The translations under genes and the position numbers were made by a program. From Oscillospiraceae bacterium (lineage in GTDB: Bacteria; Bacillota_A; Clostridia; Oscillospirales; Oscillospiraceae), in the NCBI GenBank assembly GCA_017627975.1, contig JAGAFT010000217.1:1-13892 (forward strand): a DNA stretch of 13,892 nucleotides, in the 5' to 3' direction. Positions within the stretch are counted from its first letter, which is position 1. Each line of letters opens with the position of its first letter. Positions 1-5,003 of this stretch are shown piece after piece. Under the pieces are notes generated by a model, which saw only the letters and a program-made list of their open reading frames with translations, did no database searches and had not been told where the DNA came from.

Positions 1-237
1 CTCCTTTCCGGGGAGACCGAGGCGCGGGTCCACGACCTCGTCAAGGCGGCCGACAAGCTCTCGGCCTACATCAAGTGCATTGAAGAGCGCAAGGCCGGCA
101 ACAACGAGTTCCTCTCCGCGGAAGTCCAGACACGCAGGCTCTTGGAAGAGAGCCACATGCCGGAGGTGGATTACTTCCTGAAGCACTTTATCCCGGCCTT
201 CGAGCTCAACCTGGACGAACTGGGGACGATTGAATAG
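1..237 (+). CDS. YfbR-like HD-domain 5'-deoxynucleotidase, C-terminal part
   Basis: Frame 1 is open from the window edge to a TAG at 235-237 and gives 78 residues. The helical stretch with VKAADKLSAYIKCIEERKAG and the end ...PEVDYFLKHFIPAFELNLDEL match what I know of the C-terminal region of YfbR/HD-family 5'-deoxyribonucleotidases. These are cytoplasmic metal-dependent enzymes that dephosphorylate dNMPs. The catalytic HD motifs lie upstream of the window and cannot be checked. It is a host housekeeping gene, not phage. Its stop overlaps the start of a broken phosphatase frame, so the 3' flank is a recombination scar. Family assignment is fairly sure; substrate is inferred from the family. 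Confidence 0.72.
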   Translation, partial: LLSGETEARVHDLVKAADKLSAYIKCIEERKAGNNEFLSAEVQTRRLLEESHMPEVDYFLKHFIPAFELNLDELGTIE

Positions 238-593
238 CGGAACACCTTGTACTGAGTCGATTTCAACTCCTGCGCTCTGCGAAGGCACGGAACCAGTTCT
301 ATTGCCCGGGCGCCCTTAAAAAAGCCGAATATAAAAACCGTGAATTTACACTGCATCCCGGAGACTGTCTCTTTGTCTACACGGACGGCATTCCGGAAGC
401 AATCAACGAATTCAATGAATTCTTCGGTGAAGAGCGGCTGATCGAGGCCCTGAATGAAGGTGAAACCAGTGCTCCGGAAGAGATCATCCGCCACGTACAC
501 GATGCCGTAAACCGCTTTACGGATCATACACCGCAGTTCGATGATATCACGATGTTCTGCTGCCGGTATAACGGACCGAACAATCCTCTCTGA
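234..593 (+). pseudogene. 5'-truncated SpoIIE/RsbU-type PP2C serine phosphatase remnant
   Basis: The frame is open from 234 to a TGA at 591-593 but has no plausible start codon or ribosome binding site, and begins inside the end of the preceding gene. The translated part carries the C-terminal half of a SpoIIE-type phosphatase domain: PGDCLFVYTDGIPEA (the metal-binding TDG motif), then FFGEERL, then PQFDDITMFCCRY (the DD pair of the last metal motif). The N-terminal half of the domain, including the first acidic metal ligands, and any sensor or membrane region are missing. Intact family members regulate anti-sigma or anti-anti-sigma switches. I infer a deletion that joined the 3' end of this gene to the nucleotidase; it is unlikely to make an active enzyme. 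Confidence 0.72.
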
Positions 594-630
594 ACCGTAA
601 CGGTTATTGTGTCTGAAAAACAAAGAAAAG

Positions 631-659
631 TTGACAACTGCCAACTTTCCGCATATAAT
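631..659 (+). promoter_or_regulatory. Consensus sigma-A promoter of the antitoxin RNA
   Basis: TTGACA at 631-636 and TATAAT at 654-659 are both perfect consensus hexamers with an exact 17-bp spacer. No open reading frame with a ribosome binding site follows on this strand, so the promoter most likely drives an untranslated RNA starting near 666. That RNA would be antisense to the 3' end of the toxin transcript. Confidence 0.88.
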
Positions 660-660
660 A

Positions 661-700
661 TAAACACAAAGGCACTGGACCGGTTTTTAGCGGTCAGCCC
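661..700 (-). terminator. Probable terminator of the toxin mRNA
   Basis: Read on the minus strand, GGGCTGACCG (700-691) and CGGTCCAGTGCC (682-671) form an imperfect stem with a bulge and an A-rich loop, followed by TTTGTGTTT (670-662). It lies between the toxin stop and the antitoxin promoter, where the toxin transcript would be expected to end. It also forms the 5' hairpin of the antisense RNA. Confidence 0.55.
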
Positions 701-762
701 TCATAAAGTTCTTTGAAGTGATCGCCGATCTTTGGAAGGGAACCGGCGGTCACTTCTTATTT
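666..762 (+). ncRNA. Type I antitoxin antisense RNA (about 97 nt)
   Basis: The expected start is about 7 bp after the perfect promoter at 631-659, and the expected end is the hairpin plus TTATTT at 715-762. The RNA would fold into a 5' hairpin (671-682 with 691-700) and the terminator stem. It is fully complementary to the 3' untranslated region of the toxin mRNA and to its last codons. The convergent layout with 3'-end overlap is that of the txpA/RatA and bsrG/SR4 type I systems of Bacillus. Boundaries are inferred from promoter and terminator signals, not measured. Confidence 0.72.
715..762 (+). terminator. Intrinsic terminator of the antitoxin RNA, overlapping the toxin 3' end
   Basis: GAAGTGATCGCCG (715-727) pairs with CGGCGGTCACTTC (744-756) over 13 positions with one G-T wobble, and is followed by TTATTT (757-762). 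The right arm contains the last codons and the stop of the toxin gene read on the other strand, so one sequence serves as terminator and coding end. The U-tract is short, so termination strength is uncertain. Confidence 0.65.
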
Positions 763-833
763 GCCTGAATGAACAGGCTGATAATACCAACGATTAAAAT
801 GCCAAGCTGGATCAGCTCGGAATATGACACCAT
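750..833 (-). CDS. Putative holin-like type I toxin, 27 aa
   Basis: ATG at 833 to TGA at 750-752 gives a 27-residue peptide. It has a short polar N-terminus (MVSYSELI), one hydrophobic segment of about 14 residues (LGILIVGIISLFI, roughly residues 10-22) and a basic tail ending in NKK. This is the typical shape of the putative holin-like/TxpA-type toxin families: single-span membrane peptides that depolarise the cell when overexpressed. AAGGAGG lies 8 nt upstream, and a promoter with an extended -10 lies at 941-969. A consensus promoter on the opposite strand produces an RNA covering its 3' end. I infer a type I toxin-antitoxin pair. The peptide is too short for strong family proof, but every surrounding control element fits. 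Confidence 0.82.
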   Translation of the reverse strand: MVSYSELIQLGILIVGIISLFIQANKK

Positions 834-834
834 T

Positions 835-876
835 GGGCAGCCCTCCTTTCCGGAGGGAGATCATAAGAAGCTGCCC
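835..876 (-). promoter_or_regulatory. Hairpin masking the toxin Shine-Dalgarno
   Basis: In the toxin leader, CCCTCC (857-852) pairs perfectly with GGAGGG (846-841) across a 5-nt loop and takes up the AAGGAGG ribosome binding site (848-842). An outer pair, GGGCAG (876-871) with CTGCCC (840-835), closes around it and reaches almost to the ATG. The nested stem would hold the toxin mRNA untranslated until it is opened, as known for primary transcripts of several type I toxins. Confidence 0.7.
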
Positions 877-940
877 TCCTATCGTTCCAGAGGAAGAAAA
901 GAGGACTGACCGCACCGGGTTTGTGCCTTTGCTTGTGGAT

Positions 941-969
941 AGGATACCACAGTATGGAGTGTATGGCAA
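941..969 (-). promoter_or_regulatory. Probable toxin promoter
   Basis: On the minus strand, TTGCCA (969-964) and TATCCT (946-941) are 17 bp apart, and the -10 is preceded by TGG, an extended -10. The transcript would start near 934, leaving a leader of about 100 nt that contains the Shine-Dalgarno hairpin. The hexamers are weaker than those of the antitoxin promoter, consistent with antitoxin excess. Confidence 0.6.
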
Positions 970-1010
970 GGGGGCGCTTCCGTTTGATTGCGCTCTCCTG
1001 TTGAAGGCTA

Positions 1011-1103
1011 TGACACCGCTGTCAAGTCTTTTCGTATTTTTTCTATGGACTAAAATTCGGAAATTTTATAGATGGGTTATGGAATCTCATGACACAGGTG
1101 TCA
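1011..1103. promoter_or_regulatory. Pair of related 14-bp TGACAC dyads
   Basis: TGACACCGCTGTCA (1011-1024) and TGACACAGGTGTCA (1090-1103) are near-identical inverted repeats whose centres are 79 bp apart. The second extends to ATGACAC-AG-GTGTCAT. Each looks like a dimeric repressor site (TetR- or GntR-type in general form). No matching regulator gene lies next to them. They sit upstream of the toxin promoter and downstream of the acyl ligase gene, so which gene they serve is unclear. Confidence 0.4.
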
Positions 1104-1270
1104 TTGATTAAGATGAAGGCGCAGGGTCTTCCGCCTAGCGGGGAGAAAGGGCGTACCCGGCGGGGAAATCTCACCGCTGTGGCGGAGAGTGGCTGGGCAT
1201 CACAGGCGGGCAAAAACGGGGCAGATTGACATATGGCTAAGCCCGATCTCTACTTACAGCTTTTCCATAT
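1104..1270. other. Non-coding stretch between dyads and ligase gene
   Basis: Together with 970-1089 this is a stretch of about 300 bp without a convincing gene. The part at 1113-1225 is G+C-rich, while the DNA on both sides is A+T-rich, so it may be a fragment of another element. An open frame of 38 codons (1113-1229, plus) has no ribosome binding site. TTGACA at 1226-1231 has no good -10 at the right distance. I see no terminator typical for the end of the ligase gene. Confidence 0.4.
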
Positions 1271-2959
1271 TTATTGTCTTTTTTCTTCCACCAGCTTTTC
1301 CAATGCCCGGTAGTCGATTTTGCCACTAGGAGTCATTGGCATAGTTTCAAGGATATTTATTCTGACAGGCTGCTCGTGGGCTGATAAATGCTCTTTGCAA
1401 ATCTGCCAAATACTCTGCTCATTTACTTCATTCGAGTTATGATTAGGATGTAAGGTAACAAAAACAACTGGCACATGGATTCTGAGCTCATCATTCAAAA
1501 TAACCACTGCACATTTTTCTACGAAATCACTTCCCAATATTTTTTCTTCTATGCGCAGTGGAAACAACTTATAAGCCATCCCATCCTTTCCCATAGTAAT
1601 TTCAATTCTTTTGATTCTCCCTTTGATATAAACAAATCCGTCTTCATCTACTATTCCTAAATCCCCTGTCCGTATCCATTGCTTCCCTTGATTATCATGT
1701 AACATAATGCGATCTGTTTCATACGAGTTATTGTAATAACCACTCATTATGTTGGGTGTTTGAAAACACAATTCACCTATTTCACCATAGCGAAGCTCAT
1801 GTCCATCTTCTGGATCAATGATTTTTACTATTGTCTTTGGCATAGGAAGACCAACACTTCCGTGTTTGTGATAGGTATTTGTACTACAGCAAAGAGTAGA
1901 GCTCGTTTCCGTCATGCCATAACCATTACAATATAGCGCATGAGTATTACTTTGCCGGAGGTAATTATTAAATTCCTGTTCTTTGCTATCTGCGAGAGCT
2001 TCGCCCCCGCCAACAAATAATTCTAGATTTTTAAGGTTTTCTCTATGATGTTTTAAAAATGCATCAATCAAAGCTGGCCCACCAACAAAATAGTTGGGCT
2101 TAATCTTAAAAAAAGCCTTTGCAATTTTATCTTGATCGAGTTCAATCCATAAATAGCTGTCAATGCCTGCATTTAGTGCAAGATGAATGTGCGATATCCC
2201 GAACCCAACAAACGGTGGTAAGATATGCATAAAAGTCTTTTTTCGAGCAAAGCCAAAGTTTGCATATAGTTCTTGACAAGAATGCGCATTGAGTGCATCG
2301 TTGCTCAGCATAGCACCCTTAGGTTCACCTGTTGTTCCACTTGTATAAACAATAATTGCCGTTGAAATAGAGTTATCAGCCAGAGGCGCCAAACTAACAT
2401 CTTTATGAATAAATACTGAATATGCTATATAACTATGCTTCTTTTTCCTGTTTTTCAATTGATACAATGATTTCATAATAGGAGGCATGGAGTCAGAGAC
2501 AGACAATACAATGATAGGTATCTTGAGATTATTTATGGTTTGTCCAACTCTATCTAACGCCACATCAAGAATCAAGAAGAGCTTTGACTTCGTTTTACTT
2601 AATCTGTCTGCAATTTCTTCCTCCGTCAACGTCATATACACCAGATTTGCCACTGCGCCGATATAGTTTAGTCCATAAATCGCATAAATCGTTTCAGGCG
2701 TATGCATGGACATGATGGTTACAATATCACCTGCCCGCACGCCCATAGAATAAAATGCACTTGCTGCTCTTTTTATATTGTCAAACAATCTGCCGTAAGT
2801 GATTTTTGTTCCATAGTACCGTAATGCGATATCAGAGAGGTGATCTTTATTATTCTCCCAGATATATTGGTACATAGTCATTTCAGGCAAAGGAGCATTG
2901 ATTGCCTCTTTGGAGTAGTATTTCAACCACGGCTTATCAATAGACGGATATCCAGTCAT
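1271..2959 (-). CDS. AMP-forming acyl/aryl-acid ligase (ANL superfamily)
   Basis: A 562-residue protein with the complete ANL signature: phosphate-binding loop YTSGTTGEPKGAMLS (residues 205-219), GYGMTETSS (346-354), TGDLG (431-435), hinge region GRIKR (447-451) and the C-terminal catalytic lysine in PSGKIDY (Lys547). Such enzymes adenylate a carboxylic acid and pass it to CoA or a carrier protein. No carrier domain is fused, and the substrate cannot be read from the sequence. The start ATG at 2959 has a weak AAAGGA 12-13 nt upstream. The gene follows the acetyltransferase by 69 bp on the same strand, probably in one transcript. It is clearly richer in A+T than the phage block, which suggests separate acquisition. 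Superfamily is certain; substrate unknown. Confidence 0.93.
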   Translation of the reverse strand: MTGYPSIDKPWLKYYSKEAINAPLPEMTMYQYIWENNKDHLSDIALRYYGTKITYGRLFDNIKRAASAFYSMGVRAGDIVTIMSMHTPETIYAIYGLNYIGAVANLVYMTLTEEEIADRLSKTKSKLFLILDVALDRVGQTINNLKIPIIVLSVSDSMPPIMKSLYQLKNRKKKHSYIAYSVFIHKDVSLAPLADNSISTAIIVYTSGTTGEPKGAMLSNDALNAHSCQELYANFGFARKKTFMHILPPFVGFGISHIHLALNAGIDSYLWIELDQDKIAKAFFKIKPNYFVGGPALIDAFLKHHRENLKNLELFVGGGEALADSKEQEFNNYLRQSNTHALYCNGYGMTETSSTLCCSTNTYHKHGSVGLPMPKTIVKIIDPEDGHELRYGEIGELCFQTPNIMSGYYNNSYETDRIMLHDNQGKQWIRTGDLGIVDEDGFVYIKGRIKRIEITMGKDGMAYKLFPLRIEEKILGSDFVEKCAVVILNDELRIHVPVVFVTLHPNHNSNEVNEQSIWQICKEHLSAHEQPVRINILETMPMTPSGKIDYRALEKLVEEKRQ

Positions 2960-3012
2960 GTTATGATTTATCCTTTCAGCAAAATAATATACTACGAATT
3001 ATTGGAAAGAGG

Positions 3013-3025
3013 CCCCGAGTCGGGG
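3013..3025. other. Short perfect inverted repeat between the two island genes
   Basis: CCCCGA-G-TCGGGG lies directly behind the acetyltransferase stop and before the ligase leader. On the minus strand it is followed by CCTCTTTCC, a poor U-tract, so it may be a partial terminator or a 3' end stabiliser that adjusts how much ligase is made. Its G+C content stands out from the A+T-rich flanks. Confidence 0.35.
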
Positions 3026-3028
3026 GTA

Positions 3029-3616
3029 TTATTCGGTCTCATTCAGTTCCTTCACTACCTTACAAGGAACACCGCAGGCGAGAACATTCGCCGGGATGTC
3101 TCTGGTTACAACGCTTCCGGCACCGATTACGGTATTATCCCCTATTGTCACTCCCGGGCAGATAATCGCCCCGGCAGCAATCCAAACATTATTGCCAATT
3201 GTGATCGGCTTGTTCTCTTCACTGTATGCCCGCTTATAGGGGTCAAAGCTCGTAGGCAGATGACAGTACGCTCTGGCTTTTGCCTCTAAAGGGTGAGAAG
3301 CTGTTGTAATAATGACATTGGGTCCCAGCATCACATTGTCTCCAATATGAACAGCCTCGTGGTCATAGATAATACAGTTATTATTGGCAAAAAAGTTTTT
3401 CCCTATATGCGTGTTGTTTCCGAATGAGATGTGAAAAGGATTCTGGATTGCAAATACCGGGCCGTCGATTTCCGCTATCAAATGGCGCAACAGCCAATTG
3501 CGCATAGGGATGTTCCACAGCGGGGTTTTGTTCAGCCGCCATTGCAGCCATTCACTTTTAAGCATTGGCCAGAAGTTTTCTCGCGCGGTCGGGACGAACG
3601 GATGTTCAGAATTCAT
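3029..3616 (-). CDS. Hexapeptide-repeat sugar/xenobiotic O-acetyltransferase (LacA/Maa-like)
   Basis: The 195-residue product is a left-handed beta-helix acetyltransferase. Hexapeptide turns begin near residue 66 (GNNTHIGKNFFANNN), continue through IGDNVMLGPNV (91-101) and end with IGNNVWIAAGAIICPGVTIG (140-159) and IGAGSVVTRDIP (164-175). The likely catalytic histidine is in TASHPLEA (His108), as in LacA and Maa. Family members act as trimers and transfer acetyl from acetyl-CoA to a sugar or drug hydroxyl. I chose ATG at 3616 because AGGAG lies 5 nt upstream; an ATG seven codons earlier has no ribosome binding site. The usual length is 180-205 residues. It is first in a unit with the acyl ligase, so both may modify the same product, but that is inference. 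Confidence 0.9.
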   Translation of the reverse strand: MNSEHPFVPTARENFWPMLKSEWLQWRLNKTPLWNIPMRNWLLRHLIAEIDGPVFAIQNPFHISFGNNTHIGKNFFANNNCIIYDHEAVHIGDNVMLGPNVIITTASHPLEAKARAYCHLPTSFDPYKRAYSEENKPITIGNNVWIAAGAIICPGVTIGDNTVIGAGSVVTRDIPANVLACGVPCKVVKELNETE

Positions 3617-3682
3617 ACGCTCTCCTGTTTTTAACATTATCGTTACTTCATATTCTTTTCAGCGAAATGATCAATCGAGAAA

Positions 3683-3711
3683 ATTTTAAATAATATTTAT
3701 CTAAAAGTCAA
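3683..3711 (-). promoter_or_regulatory. Promoter of the acetyltransferase-ligase unit
   Basis: On the minus strand, TTGACT (3711-3706) and TAAAAT (3688-3683) are separated by exactly 17 bp in very A+T-rich DNA, about 65 bp before the acetyltransferase start. The -35 end touches the inverted repeat that covers the divergent regulator promoter, so shared control is plausible. Confidence 0.72.
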
Positions 3712-3738
3712 TAGCACAATTTTTATCTATGCTATAGT
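3711..3738 (+). promoter_or_regulatory. Divergent XRE promoter with overlapping inverted repeat
   Basis: TGC-TATAGT (3730-3738) is an extended -10 on the plus strand, about 33 bp before the XRE start; no good -35 is seen. ATAGCA (3711-3716) and TGCTAT (3730-3735) form an inverted repeat with a 13-bp gap. Its right half covers the extended -10 and its left half abuts the -35 of the divergent promoter. This suits an operator for the XRE protein itself, but that is inference. Confidence 0.45.
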
Positions 3739-3770
3739 CTGGGCAGCATATAAGCGGTGGTGATGTCCGG

Positions 3771-3983
3771 GTGAACAACAGAATCAAAGATCTTCGCGAA
3801 GACTCGGACATGACGCAGCAACAGATTGCAGAAAAAATCGGAATCACGCAGAGAAAGTACAGCTATATCGAGACCGGGGTACAGCAATTGACAGATGAGA
3901 TTCTGGTAAAGCTTTCCAATTTTTATGGGGTAAGCATCGACAACATCCTTTGCCAGACGAACAATCCCGAGAGGAATCGCTAA
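3771..3983 (+). CDS. Small XRE-family (HTH_3) transcriptional regulator
   Basis: A 70-residue single-domain Cro/C1-type protein. The N-terminal region NRIKDLREDSDMTQQQIAEK (residues 3-22) leads into the helix-turn-helix TQQQIAEKIGITQRKYSYIE (15-34), and the end LSNFYGVSIDNILC is the usual last helix pair of the fold. It has no partner or sensor domain. The frame starts with GTG at 3771; the ribosome binding site is weak (GGTGGTGAT), and no better in-frame start exists. It is divergent from the acetyltransferase and ends in a clear terminator. It probably binds as a dimer in the 3683-3738 region and represses one or both promoters. It could instead be a leftover of the neighbouring prophage. 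Confidence 0.88.
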   Translation: MNNRIKDLREDSDMTQQQIAEKIGITQRKYSYIETGVQQLTDEILVKLSNFYGVSIDNILCQTNNPERNR

Positions 3984-3984
3984 A

Positions 3985-4016
3985 CCGCTCCGCATCAGAT
4001 GCAGGGCGGCTTTTTT
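3985..4016 (+). terminator. Intrinsic terminator after the XRE gene
   Basis: CCGC (3985-3988) pairs with GCGG (4006-4009) around an inner GCAT-CAG-ATGC stem, followed by a run of six T (4011-4016). It begins two bases after the XRE stop codon. Confidence 0.8.
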
Positions 4017-4107
4017 ATTCCTATTAACTTGTGATATGGAGTTCTCTATTTTGTTCTGACCGTTATAAGGGAGGAATCATCTTCGAATGATAGAATACCG
4101 GTGGATA

Positions 4108-4135
4108 ATTTGATCTGATCATAGAAGCATCAAAT
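4108..4135. other. 7-bp inverted repeat at the edge of the phage block
   Basis: ATTTGAT (4108-4114) and ATCAAAT (4129-4135) flank a 14-bp centre containing the palindrome TGATCA. The element lies between the XRE terminator and the last phage gene, in A+T-rich DNA at the compositional boundary. It has no T-tract. It could be a regulator site or a trace of the prophage end. Nothing else is recognisable between 4017 and 4143. Confidence 0.3.
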
Positions 4136-4143
4136 CAAGAATG

Positions 4144-4542
4144 TTATTCCCCCGCTCCTGCGCCGTAACGAAGGTGCAGGAGCTTTTCTATGGCTGCGGC
4201 GCGGAGACGGTAGACAGAACTCATCTCACAGTGGAGCTCTTCCATCAGGTCGAGGGTGCATCGCTTATAGGGATGGATCAGCATGCGGTCAAGCACCAGC
4301 TGCTCTTCCGGGGAGAGGAAACCAAGCAGGCGTTCCAGACGGGCAACATGATTCACGGTCAGCTTCAGGGATTCCGTCAAGCACTTATGCTCTTCACGCA
4401 GGGAAGCAAGCTCCGAGGGACTGAGCACATCATCCTTCAGGTCATTGGAGATCCGGGTGAGGTCGTCATGAAGGAGCTGGATTGCCTGACGGTCATACTG
4501 CAGATTATGGAGATCGGACAAAAGGCGGTCGCGGTTCGTCAT
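4144..4542 (-). CDS. Phage late regulator, sigma-70 region 4-like (ArpU/RinA type)
   Basis: A 132-residue protein. The first two thirds are charged helices (RLLSDLHNLQYDRQAIQLLH at residues 5-24, probably coiled-coil). The C-terminus (about 74-126) is a helix-turn-helix of sigma region 4 type with LSPEEQLVLDRML, then DLMEELHCEMSSVYRLRAAAIEKLL. Similar proteins close the early/replication block of Clostridia and Bacilli prophages and switch on the packaging and structural genes. The ATG at 4542 has GGGGAG upstream and lies 4 nt after the preceding stop, so translation is coupled. Unusually, no terminase genes follow; the next gene downstream is an unrelated convergent XRE gene. Role is inferred from fold and position. 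Confidence 0.75.
   Translation of the reverse strand: MTNRDRLLSDLHNLQYDRQAIQLLHDDLTRISNDLKDDVLSPSELASLREEHKCLTESLKLTVNHVARLERLLGFLSPEEQLVLDRMLIHPYKRCTLDLMEELHCEMSSVYRLRAAAIEKLLHLRYGAGAGE
4154..4187 (+). terminator. Terminator-like hairpin inside the late regulator 3' end
   Basis: GCTCCTGCGCC (4154-4164) pairs with GGTGCAGGAGC (4173-4183) over 11 positions with one wobble, followed by TTTT on the plus strand. On the minus strand it encodes the end of the late regulator and has no T-tract. It could stop plus-strand read-through from the XRE side from entering the phage operon; it may also be chance. Confidence 0.35.
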
Positions 4543-4546
4543 GTTC

Positions 4547-4876
4547 TCACTCCCCTTTCGCAGAACGGCGCTTGCGGTAGTAATATTTCGATTTTCGCTC
4601 GGTGAGAGTAGTTCGAGGGATCAGGGTATTCACCAGATAGACATGGCCGTTCAGGGTTCGGGCCTGGATATGCGGAAGGTTCATGCGGATGATGGTGGTG
4701 GCAAGGGTATTGCGGCAGCTGTAGGCATGCTTGTATTCATGGACGGTGAAGAGCACTTCAACCTGGTGCTTGCCGGAACGGCGGAAGTCATCCACGATGC
4801 GGCCGGGTTCCAGGTGATGGTCCCGGTAGGTGCGCGGGGTGTGGTCAAGATCAAGGTCAGAATCGATGATTTGCAC
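4547..4876 (-). CDS. Unrecognised 109-aa phage protein
   Basis: GTG at 4876, with AGGAGG 7 nt upstream, starts a 109-residue basic protein ending in KSKYYYRKRRSAKGE. It has no signal peptide or membrane segment. It reads as a mixed alpha/beta protein with histidines in DLDHTPRTYRDHHLEP (residues 9-24) and HEYKHAYSCRNT (46-57), but I cannot match it to a family and assign no function. Its stop TGA is 4 nt from the late regulator ATG, so the two are translationally coupled. It sits where Clostridia prophages often carry small accessory regulators between helicase and late switch. A second minus-strand frame in the same region (4681-4965) lacks a ribosome binding site and is a shadow. Confidence 0.68.
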   Translation of the reverse strand: MQIIDSDLDLDHTPRTYRDHHLEPGRIVDDFRRSGKHQVEVLFTVHEYKHAYSCRNTLATTIIRMNLPHIQARTLNGHVYLVNTLIPRTTLTERKSKYYYRKRRSAKGE

Positions 4877-4895
4877 TTTACGACCTCCTTTGGAG

Positions 4896-4923
4896 AATGT
4901 TCAATGAGAAATGATAAATTGGT
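4896..4923. repeat. Heptamer array H1 (4 units)
   Basis: Four 7-bp units on the plus strand, AATGTTC, AATGAGA, AATGATA and AATTGGT, run without gaps. On the coding strand they read as CATT-type heptamers in the leader of the 109-aa gene, just upstream of its AGGAGG. Confidence 0.65.
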
Positions 4924-4945
4924 AAGAGATGTGGCCTCGCACGTC

Positions 4946-5003
4946 ATGACACAGAGGACGGTCACCCTGTCCTCCCGGACAGATGTAACAGTCCCCGTGT
5001 CAT
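4946..5003. repeat. REP/BIME-like palindrome, type A (ends ATGACAC/GTGTCAT)
   Basis: A 58-bp imperfect palindrome centred on CTGTCC-TCCC-GGACAG, with perfect 7-bp ends ATGACAC and GTGTCAT. The left arm holds GAGGACGGTCACC and the right arm AACAGTCCCC, the family core. The TGA stop of the helicase (5000-5002) is part of the right end of this element. Confidence 0.88.

Noticed and set aside
991..1002. 12-bp match CGCTCTCCTGTT with the acetyltransferase leader at 3619-3630
   Set aside because: A 12-mer shared by chance is expected in a window of this size, and no start codon follows the copy at 991-1002.
1113..1229. 38-codon plus-strand frame starting MKAQGLPPSGEKGRT
   Set aside because: No ribosome binding site or promoter at the right distance; composition change suggests a DNA fragment rather than a gene.
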